In this document: positions 25,911 to 38,700 of the stretch, piece after piece
Numbering within the stretch: position 1 is the first letter of the stretch
Layout of the letters: every line of letters begins with the position of its first letter
Assembly: GCF_005239225.2 (NCBI RefSeq)
Contig: NC_133296.1
Span: 14,942,001-15,006,000, forward strand
Source: Populus alba
Lineage: Eukaryota > Streptophyta > Magnoliopsida > Malpighiales > Salicaceae
Length of the DNA: 64,000 nt
Reading direction: 5' to 3'
The notes under the pieces: generated by a model
Database searches by the model: none
What the model was told of the DNA's origin: nothing
Seen by the model: the letters and a program-made list of their open reading frames with translations, nothing else
Position numbers and translations under genes: made by a program

Positions 25911-27277
25911 GGTGCTACTGGTCTAATGTCCAGGGTTGCAGGTCTAAAAAATAAAAATAAAACATTTTTTCTACAACCTTGTTTTCAACCTCAAAACACC
26001 ATCTAATCACTTTAAAAAAATAAAAAATCAAATTAAACAAAATTCATAGGCCTCGATCTATTTTTTCAAGATGGTTGAATGCCAAAACTAGTGACACAAA
26101 GATTAGCATTTTTTGTAGCTAGAATGAACATGAACAAGAATTCTGTATGTCCTCTCCCTTTTTTACAACATTCTCTCTCATCTCTCTAAACCTAAGGACT
26201 AAAATGTGATGAAAATAAAAAAAATTTGAGGACTAAAACACAAACAAAAAGACTCAATGTAAAAATAAAAAACTCACGGACCAAGGTGTATTGTTTTACA
26301 TTAAAGGAACAATAAGAAATAACAATTAAAAGAATATGATAAAATCTGAAAAATAAAATAAGATGATTAACTTTAATTTTTTAGCTGAAGAGTGAAATTA
26401 AACAAAAAAAAATTTACAAAATGACCTAGACTAAAATTTAACAATCAAAATAATAAAAATTAATCTGAAATAATAATAAAATGTTTAATTTTTTTGATAG
26501 GTCAGTCTAAATTTCAAGAAGATGGGAGATAAAAGAGATAAAGAAAAAAGAAAACAACATCGGTGATACGCTACCATCAAAATGACCATATGCACTTCCT
26601 TATATGGAAGAATACGCTACGCCACATCTATCGCCATCGTGGATAGTTGAATGTGGCTATCGTATAGGGCCACGTGCACAGCCAGAGAAGTGCAGTCTCC
26701 CTCACCCTTTTGTGCATGCATTGTACATGCTAGACTACCTTATTCTAAATCTTAACCACACTCCCTTATATTTCTTTTAGCATCCATTTTGGTCCCTTAA
26801 GCCCTAACTATTCTAAATCAACATAATCTAAACATATTTTGACAAATCAGGCACCAAACCTTTTCCCCAACATTGTGTGACCCCTATAACTAGGTAACCA
26901 AAATAAACCAATTAGGCAATCCCAAATGATAATAACAAAAAAACATGGCAGGATCAAATAAAAAAAATGAAAACTAGAAAAAAAAAAAAAAGAGACAGAT
27001 ATTTGCCTTAGCTGTCCAGCCCAATCCCTTATGGGACAAGATTAAAGGGGCTTGATATTTATCAAAGTTTTAAATTCAGTCTCGAAAACTTTAATTATCA
27101 TATATCAATAAAATTGAATTTTATTTTGCAAAGTTAAGCAACGATATATTTTATTGACATCTCGAGATCCCCATTCATATACATACCAAACAACATGTAA
27201 AGCCCAAACTTATATTGTTGCAATGCCCAAAGGTCAAATTAATTAAAAAAAAAAAGGAAATCGAATGACCCAAATAT

Positions 27278-27291
27278 AAAATAATGAAGAA
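27278..27291. repeat. SINE target site duplication, left
   Basis: AAAATAATGAAGAA, an exact match to 27477-27490 on the far side of the SINE. A 14-bp perfect duplication is what LINE-dependent target-primed insertion leaves. Confidence 0.9.
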
Positions 27292-27476
27292 GTCCCCAAG
27301 GGGTGTAGCGTGGTGGCAAAGGGCTTGAGATCTGCACAGCAGGTCTTGAGTTCGAGTCAGGGCGTGCATTTCTTGTAAGAGCCTGGGACAACCGGGGTTT
27401 TACTTACTTATCTGGGCCCACAAAGTGCGCTTTCCGGAAAATAGGGTTTCCTCGAATTCAAAAAAAAAAAATAAAA
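27292..27476 (+). mobile_element. tRNA-derived SINE
   Basis: A 185-bp element with an RNA polymerase III promoter. Box A is in GTGTAGCGTGGTGGCAAAGG (about 27302-27321) and box B in TTGAGTTCGAGTC (about 27346-27358). The tRNA-related head is followed by a unique body (GCCCACAAAGTGCGC, CTTTCCGGAAAATAG) and an A-rich tail from about 27459. Exact 14-bp duplications flank it, so both ends and the orientation are certain. SINEs move using LINE proteins. Several SINE families are described in Salicaceae, and I cannot assign the family without a search. The head is not a functional tRNA gene: it lacks cloverleaf pairing and continues directly into the SINE body. The perfect duplications suggest a fairly young insertion. 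Confidence 0.92.
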
Positions 27477-27490
27477 AAAATAATGAAGAA
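27477..27490. repeat. SINE target site duplication, right
   Basis: AAAATAATGAAGAA, identical to 27278-27291. The A-rich tail of the SINE runs directly into it. Confidence 0.9.
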
Positions 27491-27780
27491 TAAAACAGAA
27501 AAGTAAATCCAATGCAAATTACTCACTATTGTACATTACTAGACAATGTACAATAATTTCTTTGGAGAATTAGGTTTTGCTTTCAATAATACAATTGCTA
27601 TCCTAATTTTTAGCATTGACATGGATATAACAGACAATATTATGTATGTATTTATAGTTGTTAAATTTAACCTAGGAAGTTAACTTTAAAAACTCACTAT
27701 CAAGAAGCTGAAAATACTAATTTCACTCTATAAATCCACAATAAAATATGATTACGTGGACAATGAAAGGCTGAGCTATC

Positions 27781-27817
<37 letters not shown>

Positions 27818-27818
27818 T
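27781..27818. repeat. (TTA)n microsatellite
   Basis: About twelve tandem TTA/ATT units, uninterrupted. Confidence 0.95.
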
Positions 27819-28239
27819 GTAATTGTTACTGTAATACAGGTGATGATGATCTCTTATGAATAGGAGAAACGATAATGCATGATAAAGAGCACTAAAGTTC
27901 ATTTTTCGCCAAAAAGAGAGGACACTGATTACCTTCTACTACATTATTTTTGGCCTCCCTCTCCAGTCTTACAACTTAATTATTTGTGTAGCTGGGGATC
28001 ACCTCATTGAGTAGCTTGCTGCAGAATGGGGGAAATGATTGAGTTTTAATGGTACCATATACTGTAACCAATCATGTTCAAACCAAATTAATTGAGCAAA
28101 ATCTGGCCATCAATTACAAACCTGTGATAATTAACTATTGATCTTTTTAAATTATTAATAGAAAATATATAGGGTGTGGGTTTTTCATTGTAGTACTAGA
28201 CATAGATTATTATGGATTGCTATAATCAAATTATCTTTT

Positions 28240-29340
28240 CTACTTTTTGTTTAAAAATTGGAAGTTTTGGTAAATTTGAGGGCAATTTCATCTTTTCAAT
28301 GATTTATTAATCATTAAAGGATTATTAGAGGTATATTGATCTTTTCAAAAAAAAATTAAAATAGTGAGATTATTTATTTACTTCTGAGATAAGAAGATAT
28401 AAGTGTTGACCAATGTTTTTTTTTTTTTTAATTTTTTTTGTTTATTAGAATACAATAAAAAAATGAATTTTCCCTTAAAAGGACAAAAACTAAGCCATGC
28501 ATCTTGGGATATTTTTGTCCTTTTACATACTTTTTTTTATATATAATTTACAGGGTCATAAGGGGAATTTTGTTATTTTTACATTGAATAATTAAATTTT
28601 TATTTGAAAATGCTACTGGTGCGTGATCATTTCATGTCAACGAGTGGGTGACATCTATACCATTTGAATGGCTTGTGAGAATTCACCTGGTGGCCAAACT
28701 TACTTTTTCGTTGTGTCTTTGGAAGCGCCACCACGTCCTCTTTCTCATGGTGTGGTGTGTGTGATAATGGATGATGAATGATTTATAGTTAGTGATCGTT
28801 TCTAGTTTTCCCCTCTCTTTTTTCTCTATTACTTGAAAAAGTACGTGATTGTCCTTTTTGTTTTTGTTTTTCCAATTTAATTCCTTGTTCTTTTAATTTC
28901 TTATTTTCATTCTTATTCATTTTATAAAAGTTTTGTTTGTTCTTAATTTAGTCATTCAATTATAATTTTTCATTTATTATCCTTTTCATTTTAGTCCTTA
29001 TTCTTTTGATTTATATCTTTTTTTTTCTCTTAATCCTTTTGTTAAAGTTTTATTGATTTTCAGTTTTATCATTCAATCAAAGTTTATGTTGTTTTTATTT
29101 TTTTTCAATTTTGACCCTCATTTTTTTTTTTCTGTTTTTCCTTTTCTTAAAGTTATTTTTATTTTCAATTAAACCCTTCAATTGAATGTTTTTTTTCCTC
29201 TAATTTATATTTTATTTCAATTTTCACCTTCATTATTTTAAATATAGTTTTTTGTTTTAGATTCTTTTGTGCAATTTTTTTATTCTAGTTTTATCATTTG
29301 TCTTTTGATTTGTTGGAAATGGGGTTATGTGGTTTTTTTA
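28240..29340. repeat. Dispersed T-rich repeat, copy 2
   Basis: Parallels 24950-25910: a head with GAGGGCAATTTCATCTTTTC, GGGGAATTTTGTTATTTTT and a junction with CACGTCCTCTTTCTCATGG, then a T-rich tail with phrases such as TTTTAGTCCTTATTCTTTTG and AATTTTGACCCTCATTTTT. No coding capacity. Confidence 0.45.
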
Positions 29341-30546
29341 TTTGTAGTGCTTTTAATCTAATAAGCACGGTCATGATTTTAAAAGTTAATGCATTTTAAC
29401 ATTCTTTGTTTAGCTCATTTCTGTTATGATTTATCTTTATATATATATATATATGTATGTATTAAAAAATTGATTCTATGATTATCTTTAATTTTTTTTC
29501 TATTAGTTTATTATAGTCTCATGATGTAAGTTATGAGCTATGCAAATCTTTTTTGAATAGAGATTTTTTTTTTAAATCTTTGTTTGTATTTTATATCTGA
29601 AGATATTATTTTGTTTCATCTATAATTTTTTATTGTTTTATACATATAAAATCTATATTTATTTTTAAATAATATTTGTATTATGTTTGGCCTTGTGTAA
29701 TTCTTTTTATTTTATTAAATAAGTTTCATGTGTGTTTTTATTCCTATTATCTCTTATTGATTTTAATAAATAAATTCTGTAAACCTAACTGAGTAGATGT
29801 CTGATTTTACAAGTTTAAATATCTTGATGTACATTTATTTTTTATTTTTTTTTTTTTTGGTTATCATTAATTAATGATTTTTTTTTCATTTATTTATATA
29901 GATAGTTATCGATTCATTTAATTATATACACGCATAAACTTTTCTATTTAAATTTTGAATTTCTTTGTGTAAAAAAACACATCAAAATAGCTTGCATACT
30001 TGGTATTTTTTTTTTTTTAAATTACGACTCCAACACAACACAACATGGGTAAAATACTTAACATGTAGGCTACTGGATAGGAGATACTCCAATGTGGATA
30101 GGGTAAGATTTGAACAGAACTAGGTATCTTATTTTCCAGGAATTAAATAGCTTCAAGGTGGTCCGAACTTAAGCATATACTATATCTACTATAGAAGCAG
30201 AAGGCATTAATGGCAATCACATTAAATCTACAGTGTCTAATTTATTAGCTCCTACAGGGCCTTTAAGCTTCAAAAATTCAATAAATTTGAAAATCCCTCC
30301 CAACATTTATATACTTAGTCAGAAAGTCACGTAAAGAAAGCACTTGAATTCAGTTAATTCTTTCATTCTATATATTTCACCTTTCTTCCATGGAACCACA
30401 CCCATGTCAAGGCTTGAGTCCTGTGACTATCGTAAGCAAACCTGGCTTGTGCATCCCTTTTCATGTGACCCTCTCTTGTCACACTACTTGGGCACACACT
30501 CTTGCCTGTGATTTGCTTCAATTCTTTCTCCTCCTGCCCACCAGTT

Positions 30547-30558
30547 TATATATATATT
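30547..30558 (+). promoter_or_regulatory. Probable TATA box of the EPF1-type gene
   Basis: TTTATATATATATTAC lies about 95 bp upstream of the ATG at 30647. This would place transcription start near 30575-30585, followed by a short CT-rich leader, a normal layout for a plant gene. Confidence 0.5.
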
Positions 30559-30646
30559 ACTGTACGTCTACACTTCCTCTCTCAAACCTTAATTTGTCTC
30601 AAATTTTCTTTCAACACATATAGACGCACTCCACTAATTAACACAA

Positions 30647-31139
30647 ATGAGAAAAACCAAAGCCATGAAGGTTTTTGTTGCAGCATCAGTCATCATTGCT
30701 CTCTTTCTTCTTCCAATGGCCATATCAGCGAGGCATATAGGCAGGCCACGAACACGTATGAACCCTTCTCCTTTACTCCTTAACTCTACTTCAAATTCGT
30801 TTGCTAGGGTTTCTATTGCGACTAACTTTCTTTTCTTTTTTCTCCATTTAATGCTGAACAGACCATGGGCACCACCATTCGACACAGCCTCGAATTAAAG
30901 ATGGGACAGTGGCAAAACCCAAGTTCTTATACGGGGAAAGGTGGCCGGCAAAGAGAAGGGGTGCTGATACTGTCCAAATTGCAGGATCAAGTTTGCCAGA
31001 TTGTTCTCATGCATGTGGGTCATGCTCACCGTGTAGACTAGTAATGGTCAGTTTTGTTTGTGCTTCACTTGAAGAGGCTGAGACTTGTCCCATGGCTTAT
31101 AAGTGCATGTGTAATAACAAGTCTTACCCTGTCCCATGA
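30647..31139 (+). CDS. EPF1: EPIDERMAL PATTERNING FACTOR 1-type secreted peptide
   Basis: Two exons, 30647-30755 and 30862-31139, with a GTATGA..ACAG intron of 106 bp and matching phases. The precursor has 128 residues; starting at the second ATG (30665) would give 122. The N-terminus is a signal peptide (KVFVAASVIIALFLLPMAIS) with likely cleavage near AISA/RH. A basic spacer with WPAKRRGADTVQ precedes the mature domain, which begins near AGSSLPDC. Eight cysteines lie at residues 84, 88, 91, 94, 103, 112, 118 and 120, in the pattern DCSHACGSCSPC, then C, C and KCMC. The end NNKSYPVP matches EPF1 as I remember it. EPF1 is secreted by stomatal precursor cells and signals through ERECTA-family kinases and TMM to enforce one-cell spacing and limit stomatal density. 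EPF2 is the nearest alternative, but the C-terminal half fits EPF1 better. Confidence 0.94.
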
Positions 31140-34100
31140 TGGTCAAACCCCTTTTTTTCTTCTTCTTTTTTTTTTTTTTTTTTTTTTGAGAGAGAGAATG
31201 TTCATCCCCTTGACTCAACTCTCTACATGTTTAACTTAGCCTAACTAGTAGATTTAGAACTTTGTTTTTGTATCATTTTTTCTCCAATTTTGCCTTTCTA
31301 TTGTAGACATGCCTTTCTTTTGTGTAATCAGAGAGTTAGTTTCCTTTATCATTATGAGACTTTTGGTGTTTTTTGTTGTTGTTGCTAGTTGCTTGGTCTA
31401 ATTAATTTGCAGCCACGACTTTGCTATGATGTATGGAGTTACTTATGGGAAAATTATATAATAACTTTAGATTCAACTAAAACTATTTCTCCAAAAAGAT
31501 AAAATATGTCCTTGGAAAATTTATGACATTCTGAAGAAATCTAAAATAAAAAATATTATAAAGATACAAATTACTATTTATTATAATAGTAAAATTATAA
31601 ATTTGCTCTTAAAAAAAAAGACAATGCACTAAGATTTGAGTTAAGATTGTCTCTTCACCATGACACAACTATTTTTTTTTATAATTTTATGAGGTTAGAT
31701 TGATAATTTTATTTTATTTTGTACAATAAAATTATTAATTTAATTCTAAAATAAAATAATTTGATACCTACTACTCACGGATATTTTTGTATTTTTAATT
31801 TTTTAAAATAGTGTAATTATATACTTTGATGCCCTTAAAGACAAAACCAATTGAAAACTCAAGGGTTTTTTTTTTTTTAATTTACATTGTTTTTATTGTA
31901 ATTTCCAAGGGTGCTCAAAGGTATTTTTGTAAATTAAAGTTATTAAATATAATTTTAAAAAAACCTGTTAGCGCGGGGGCCATCTGACCACTAAACTTCT
32001 ACTTCCAAGATGATATTTGAAAGGTCTTGGCCCCTCAAACCAGATAAGGAGGTGCGTGTGCCAAGATTCACGATGGTTTAGCGCTAACAACCATTTCTTC
32101 CCCACTTCTTCTCTCTACCCCACCTTAATTTTTGTGTCAGCCCTTTAAAAATTCAAGAACGACCCTTCAATTTGTTGGTTCTTTAGATTTTATCCATTTT
32201 CTTTTTATTATGATATTTTTTTTTATCTCAAATAATTTATTGAATTTGGTCTCAATTCTTTTGTTTACTATTTTTTTTTATGGTAACCATTTTTTCAATT
32301 GATTTTGTAGTATGATTTCATCCTCATTTGTTTTTTTTTTTTCCTATCAAATTTAATAAATCATAAATGATTTTATTTTACAATTTCACCCTCCTTTGCT
32401 TTTTTTTTTTCTTATCAAATTTAATCCATATTCTTTTTATTGCTAATTTCTTTTTGCTTTGAAAAGTTTTTAAAATTTATATTTTTATATTGGATCATAA
32501 TAAACTTCTTGATTGGACCCGAATCTAAGGTTTCACGGGTTGCGAGTTTTTTAAATTTGACCAGGTTTAAGATATTTACCCAGGTTTACTCGGTTTTACA
32601 AATATTTTTTTAATTTCACCTCTAAGATTTTTTTTTCATTTTTAAAAATTAGGTCCCCATTCTTTTAATTGCTATTTATTTTATTTGGCATCATTTTTTT
32701 TAAAAAAATTGCATGTTCCTTGGGTTTTTTTTTTTTTCTATTAAATCTTATTCTCACTATTTTTTTATTGAAGTGGTCAAGAAATTAGGCTTTTTAATTG
32801 AATCCAAGTCAGATTTTACAAGTTGTGACTTTTAGAAATTAGAATAGGTTTAAAAGGTTTTTCGAGTTTGTGTGGTTTCTTTTTTCTTTTTTCTAAATTG
32901 ATATTTTCTTATTTTTTATCCTCTTTCTTTTGGGTTTTGTTTTGTTAGTTTTTGCCTTTTGATTTTATTGGGTCAGCCTTCAACAATTTCTTTCTATCTC
33001 ATCCAATTATTTTTTTAATCTATAAATAATCTATCAAATTATAAATGTTTTTTGATTTCACCCCTGATGATTCTTTAATTTCTAAAATTTGGTTCTCATT
33101 CTTTTAAGTGCAATTTATTTTATTTAGGATCATTTTTAATTATTATTTTTTCAAATTTCATCATCGTCGGGTTTTTTTCCTATCAAATTTTATCATCATT
33201 CTTGTTGTTGTTATTTTTTTCTTTTGCAAGTTTTTTTATTAATATTTTATACGATTTTATCTTTCAAAATTAAATATCTTGAGAGTTAAGTTTCTTGATC
33301 GAACACATGTCCAAGATTTCACAAGTTGCAGATTTTAGAGATTAGAGTAGATTTAGGAGGTTCTTCTGAACTTTTTTGGTTTCTTTTCCCCTTTTTTGAG
33401 TTTATTTTCTTATTTTTAATTTTTTTTGGGTTTTTTTTCTTCTTATTTTTTGGGTATGATTCTATTAGGTTAGCCATCTATAATTATTTTTTCAATTTCA
33501 CCCCATATCATTTTTCAATTTATAAATAATTTATCAAATTACAAATATTTTCAATTTCATCTCCTATGATTTCTTAATCTTTCAAATTTGGCACCCATTC
33601 TTTTAATTGCCATTTATTTTGTTTGGGGTTATTTTGTTTTTTCAAATTTCATCATTTTTAGCTATTTTCTCTTAAATTTTATCCTTATTTTTTTTTCTTT
33701 TGCATATTTTTTTTATTAATATTCTTCAATAATTTCATCATTTAATATTAAATTGATTGACAATTAAGTTTTTTTTAATTAAAATCGGGTATATATGATT
33801 CAATAAGCTGCATGTTCTTAAGATTAGACAAGATTCATAAAGATTGCTTGAGTTTTTTTTTTTTTTAAGTTGATGTTTTTTTTCTTGAAGTTTTACCTTT
33901 TTACTTTTTGCGGTTTTCCTAATATTAGTTTATTATTGAGTTGTTTTATAATTCAAATAGGTTTATTTATGATTTATTTATTTATTTTATTCATTTATTT
34001 ATTGTTGTTATTTTTTTATATTATTTAAATTGACACTTGGACCGATAATTCGAGATTTAGATTCTTTTTGGCGTAGCACTTTTTTTTTATATAAAAAAAG

Positions 34101-35773
34101 TTTTCTTGACCCACGATGAAACTCGAATAACATATCTAGTGGAATCGAATACATGTAAATTTGTATAATGAGAGACAACTGCATCGTAGAGGAAAGTTGT
34201 CTCTTTTTTCCCACCATAAACATAAATCAAACTTGTGTAGTGAGACATGATTAGACTTGTAATTAAGTTGTAATCAACTAAAGTTTAAGCCTAATGGAAA
34301 CCTCGAGGAAAGTTGAAGTTCCAAACCCACGTCCAACCAAAAAGGAATAAAGCCAGACTGATAGGCCCGAGTCCTACGATGTAGCCAAGTTTGTAGGAAA
34401 TTGGCTGGTTTACAAAGCCAAAGACAGACAATGCAGTGATGCACAGACAAAACAACCCTCAAATGACTCTTAACTTTCCTAAAAAACAATACTTTGTTTG
34501 AATCCAAAAATCCATCCAAAACAGAATGCCATTCTCTATCTTCTCTTTCTATCTCCTTCCCTTCATTGAAAAATCTAGTTTTTGTCTCCCCTTGACCTCC
34601 CTTCTGTGGACATTTTTACACCACCACCACCACCACCACAATGCCATCCTCTCAAACCCCATAAAAGGTTTGATCCTTTTTTATTGTCTTCATAGCTTTG
34701 TGTGCTTATTTGTTTTATTGGGGATATGCAAAATTTGTCTAGTTTGCTGTTTTTATTGCATATAAAGAGACATATGCCACCACTTTTTACAAAGTTTCAA
34801 ACTTTTTTGTATTGCAAAAGTTGATGCATAAAGATCCCATTAATTGCGCTTGTTAAATCTCTGCCTCTCCAAAAAGTTAGCTTCTGAGCATCTCTGTGTT
34901 TATACCATCATTGCCTTCCTCGACTTAATGAGAGAAAATGATGCGTGGTTGAATATTATGAGGAGAGCATGGTTTGGTTGCAATCATGTCACTTTTTTTT
35001 TCAATGCCTTCTCTTTTTTTGTCTCTTGGCCTTTTGCTTTTGGTTAGAAAGAGTAAAGAACTAAAGCTTTAATTTTTATGGTCTCCTCATGAGATTGAGA
35101 AAGAGTAGACAATGCTTTCCCTCTTGTTCTTCTCGTCACAGAGTAAAAATCCTCACTTCTGTTTGATATTTTAGAGACTTTAGGAAATGCCCATCCGGTA
35201 AAGATTTGGTATTTTTTTTGGTGGGTATTTTGTAATGCCTGTTGCAGCTGATTGATGAACTAATTTGTCATTATTGGAGTGTCTTTTTTTTTTTTTTTTT
35301 CTGCCATAGATTACTTCCTTTGTATCCATTTCAGTTTCAAGACATTTTTTTAGTCTTTTTTAGAATTCTTAATTGATATCAAGAGTCTACTAATAATGCG
35401 CAATATGCCTTTCGTTTGCATCTATAGGTGAATTAACTATTTGTAATTAGACTCTGAGTTCCTGTGTTGACATCAAGATAGCATGTGTTCTCTCAAGAGT
35501 GTAGAATTTTGAATTTCAAAACCTTATTTTCATGAGTTGAAGCTCTCTTTTATGTTTGTGAGCTTATCTTCACTTCGTAGCCTGCTTGAGGAGTGTCTCT
35601 ATGCTCTGCATTGAATACATTTGTTTGATAATACCCGTCTCTTGAATTTGTGAAGAAAACCAGACAGTTAAATCCTGAACATAGAGAGTTTGATCTTGTT
35701 ATTGTTTTGGAAACTCACTGATGTGTATGATCCATCCCAAATATTTGATACTGAAACGCATTTTCAAAATGAA
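31140..35773. other. Intergenic region with decayed repeats
   Basis: The first 200-300 bases are the likely 3' untranslated region of the EPF1-type gene and include a T run followed by GA repeats (31165-31196). From about 31770 a dispersed repeat and its T-rich array follow. Between 34500 and 35773 the DNA is less monotonous and could hold leader exons of the ELMO gene, but I could not identify any. No other gene seen. Confidence 0.45.
32160..33960. repeat. Degenerate tandem array of a T-rich unit of about 0.3-0.5 kb
   Basis: A diagnostic phrase of the form TTGAT(C/T)GAAC..AAGATTTCACAAGTTGC recurs in diverged form at about 32509, 32795, 33293 and 33775. Between recurrences the order of phrases repeats (TTTCACCCC..., CATTCTTTTAATTGC, ATTTATTTTATTT). 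Spacing is about 286, 498 and 482 bp. The array forms the tail of a dispersed repeat related to 24950-25910 and 28240-29340. Strong divergence shows it is old. Confidence 0.55.
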
Positions 35774-38700
35774 ATGCAGGTTGACGAGGATGATGTTTAT
35801 TGGAAACGAAAGAAGAGTGGTGAAGAGTTGGAATGGTCACATAATTCCACTCACGTTATTTCGCAGTTAACTCAATGTTTTGGTGAGTACAGTTTCTTTA
35901 CTCTGTTCTGAATACTCACTGTTGTTGTTATATCTAAACAATTCGCTAGTTTTAGTTTGTGCTGTCATATGCCAGGTTAATTTCTATGTATGAACATTCA
36001 CAGCATTATTATAGTGCTGTATTTCAATTCAATTAATTTGTTATTCTCTGGGCTGATAATGATTACCTTTACATAGCTTAACAACTAGGAAGGGCTCTTT
36101 TCTCCAAAATTACTGGCACTGCCTTGAATTCTCAATCTCACAGAGCACATTTGGCAATGTGGAGTTCAGCATGATGCAATATGCAAGAACAAAACCGCTA
36201 CCACTCTCTTCTTCTGTCATATTACATTATGCTCCATAAATGTTTTATCAGACATCTTAGGTCTCTTAGCAAGCTGCTGAAAATATTTGACTACAATATA
36301 GTAGTTTGTAGGTTAGTAGATAAATAATATTTTAATGCCTAAACCGTTTTGGATTTAAAGAGTGTTCTGTTTTTTCATTGTCTAAGTTTCAGTTTTCTGG
36401 GAAAGGATAGGTGCCTTGTCTTGCTTTCTTTCATTCATGTCAGAATGCAATATCCATTTGCGTTTACCATGGCTAGCGGTTTTAGCATTCTTCATGATAC
36501 AATCTCAACTTCATGATGTAAAAACATGTATTTTCTTTGCATTGAAGGTGCTTTGCAATTTGTTGTTGGAAGCATTATGTTTATCCGAATTACATTCCTT
36601 CTTTCATACTCATGCCCCCTATCTTAGAATCTAGGGACTAATACTACTGTAGCTTTATAACATGGATGTATGATGTGTTATATAAGTCAGTGACATATCT
36701 ATAAGACTGCCCAACATTACCATATAATTCTTCCAGCTTGAAACATTTCATTGGATACTTTTTTGATTTTCGCTGATCAGTTCCTGATGGTTGTAGCTAA
36801 TGCTATGGTTGGACCACGTTCATGGATAGCAGGGCTCTTTACTCGCTCACCATATAAACGTAACGACAAAGTTCTTGACTTCTGCTTGACTCCTCATTTG
36901 GTAAGTAGAAGTATTAAGTAAAGAAATGAGCCTTTTCTCTCTAATCCTGTATAGAAGGATGGACACACACTTGCACAACCCCCACCTATTTCTAAGTTCT
37001 GTGTGTGTCAGCATGTGAAGTCAAAATTGATCGTGGAATTTATGTAGTGGCACCAACTGTTGCAGTTAGCTGGTTCCTCAAAGTTACCAATAGTCCCAGC
37101 CATTGCCTTTTGCTCTAGGGCTTCAGTTCAGGGAATTTATGTTGCATTTTTCAGAATTTAAATTTGTAATTGTTGCAGGATGGTTATGCCATAATAATCT
37201 TAAATATGATTTTAATATGCCATGCTCATCTTCACTAAACTTGTAATTTATTCTTTAATTCTTACCAGGAACAAAGACTACAAAAGCTTCAAGAACGAAT
37301 GAGAACACCTTTTGACGAGACACGCCCTGATCATCAAGTACTTTCTTGATATGATATGATTTCTGTCAAAACATTTTTCTTGAACTTTATCTTTGACTTT
37401 GGTTTTGTCATACATAAGCTATTGCTTGCTGATCATACACTATCATGTTTCATGCATGTCACCATTATTAATCTTTGATATTATAACTACCAGATCTCAT
37501 TATCCTTTGTCATTGTCAGGAAGCTCTCAGATCATTGTGGAATGCAGCTTTTCCAGATATTCCTCTGAAAGGCTTGATCTCTGAGCAGTGGAAAGACATG
37601 GGGTGGCAAGGTGCTAACCCATCAACTGACTTCAGGTAAAGTTTTTTCAGTGGCTTCTTTTCATGTCCTTCGCTGATGAGGAATGAATTCTGTCATGTAG
37701 AAAGAACTGAATCAATATAGAGGTTTAATCCATAATTTCATTTAGAAATCCTCCTTAAACTATTGTTCATGCCTCTCATCTTTTCCAACTTTTTCCTTAG
37801 GGGCTGTGGTTTCATTTCTCTTGAGAACTTGCTGTTTTTTTCAAGGACTTATCCGGTATGACTTTTAAACTACTGCAAAAACTTTTGCAAGCATTGCTTT
37901 ATTTATTCCTATCAGGGCCTGTTCATGCTTCTCTTCGTTCCAGTTTCCCTAAAGTACGAATTTGCACAGAGTGAGCTGTGATTTTTACTGATTATGAAAA
38001 TACAAAATGAAGGCATCTTTTCATAGGTTATTGTTCAAGCAGGGGGGGCAGCGAGCTACTTGGGAATACCCATTTGCTGTTGCTGGCATTAATGTTTCTT
38101 TTATGTTGATCCAGATGTTGGATTTACGGTCAGGTATGCAGAAATGTTCAATTATCATTTGCAAATGTGATTCTTTTTCTTCAGTTTTAACCAAAAACAG
38201 AAAAAGTAAAAACTGCTGCATGGGGTTTTGACTATCAAGTGAAGGTGAAATATTTTATATTTACAAGTCATGCGAGATTTGACACATTTTTTACAGTTTT
38301 CGAGAAACTTTACTTTCCCCGAGCTTTGTTTCACTGTGGGATCTAGGAACACCTTTTCATTTCATTCTCTCCTAATCTCTTATTTCCCCCCCTTCATCAA
38401 TGTCTTAACAAAATGAATGTTATCTGCTTGAGGACAACCGGGTCTTAGTTTTAAAATCAATGGGGTATCCAAAATTCTTTTCATCACAAGATTTTCCTTA
38501 TTTCGAGCTTAGAATTTTAAAGACAATGATGATGGAAACAGCACCATATTTTAAGCTCATTGTCTCCTTTTGTGGGCATGAATAGTTCCATCTAGTTTAA
38601 ATAAGCACATAGTTTTTTTGATGCAACGGTATCGTTTGTTTCCCACTTATCTCTCCCATCATCTCTTTTGCAGAAAAACCAAGATGTCTTCCAGGAGTCA

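Larger units (their letters stand above)
24437..30546. other. Intergenic region with dispersed repeats, SINE and microsatellites
   Basis: Spacer of about 6 kb between the divergently transcribed lipoyl synthase and EPF1 genes. It begins with TA and GA microsatellites (about 24510-24555). Two related T-rich dispersed repeats occupy about 24950-25910 and 28240-29340, a repeat related to 7310-8000 lies at 25930-26300, and one SINE is at 27292-27476. The part at 26550-26760 is less AT-rich (TACGCTACCATC, CTATCGCCATCG) but shows no gene. No open frame has a recognisable domain. Confidence 0.5.

Noticed and set aside
27295..27370. Functional tRNA gene
   Set aside because: Pol III boxes are present, but the cloverleaf does not form, and the sequence continues into a SINE body with tail and target duplications.
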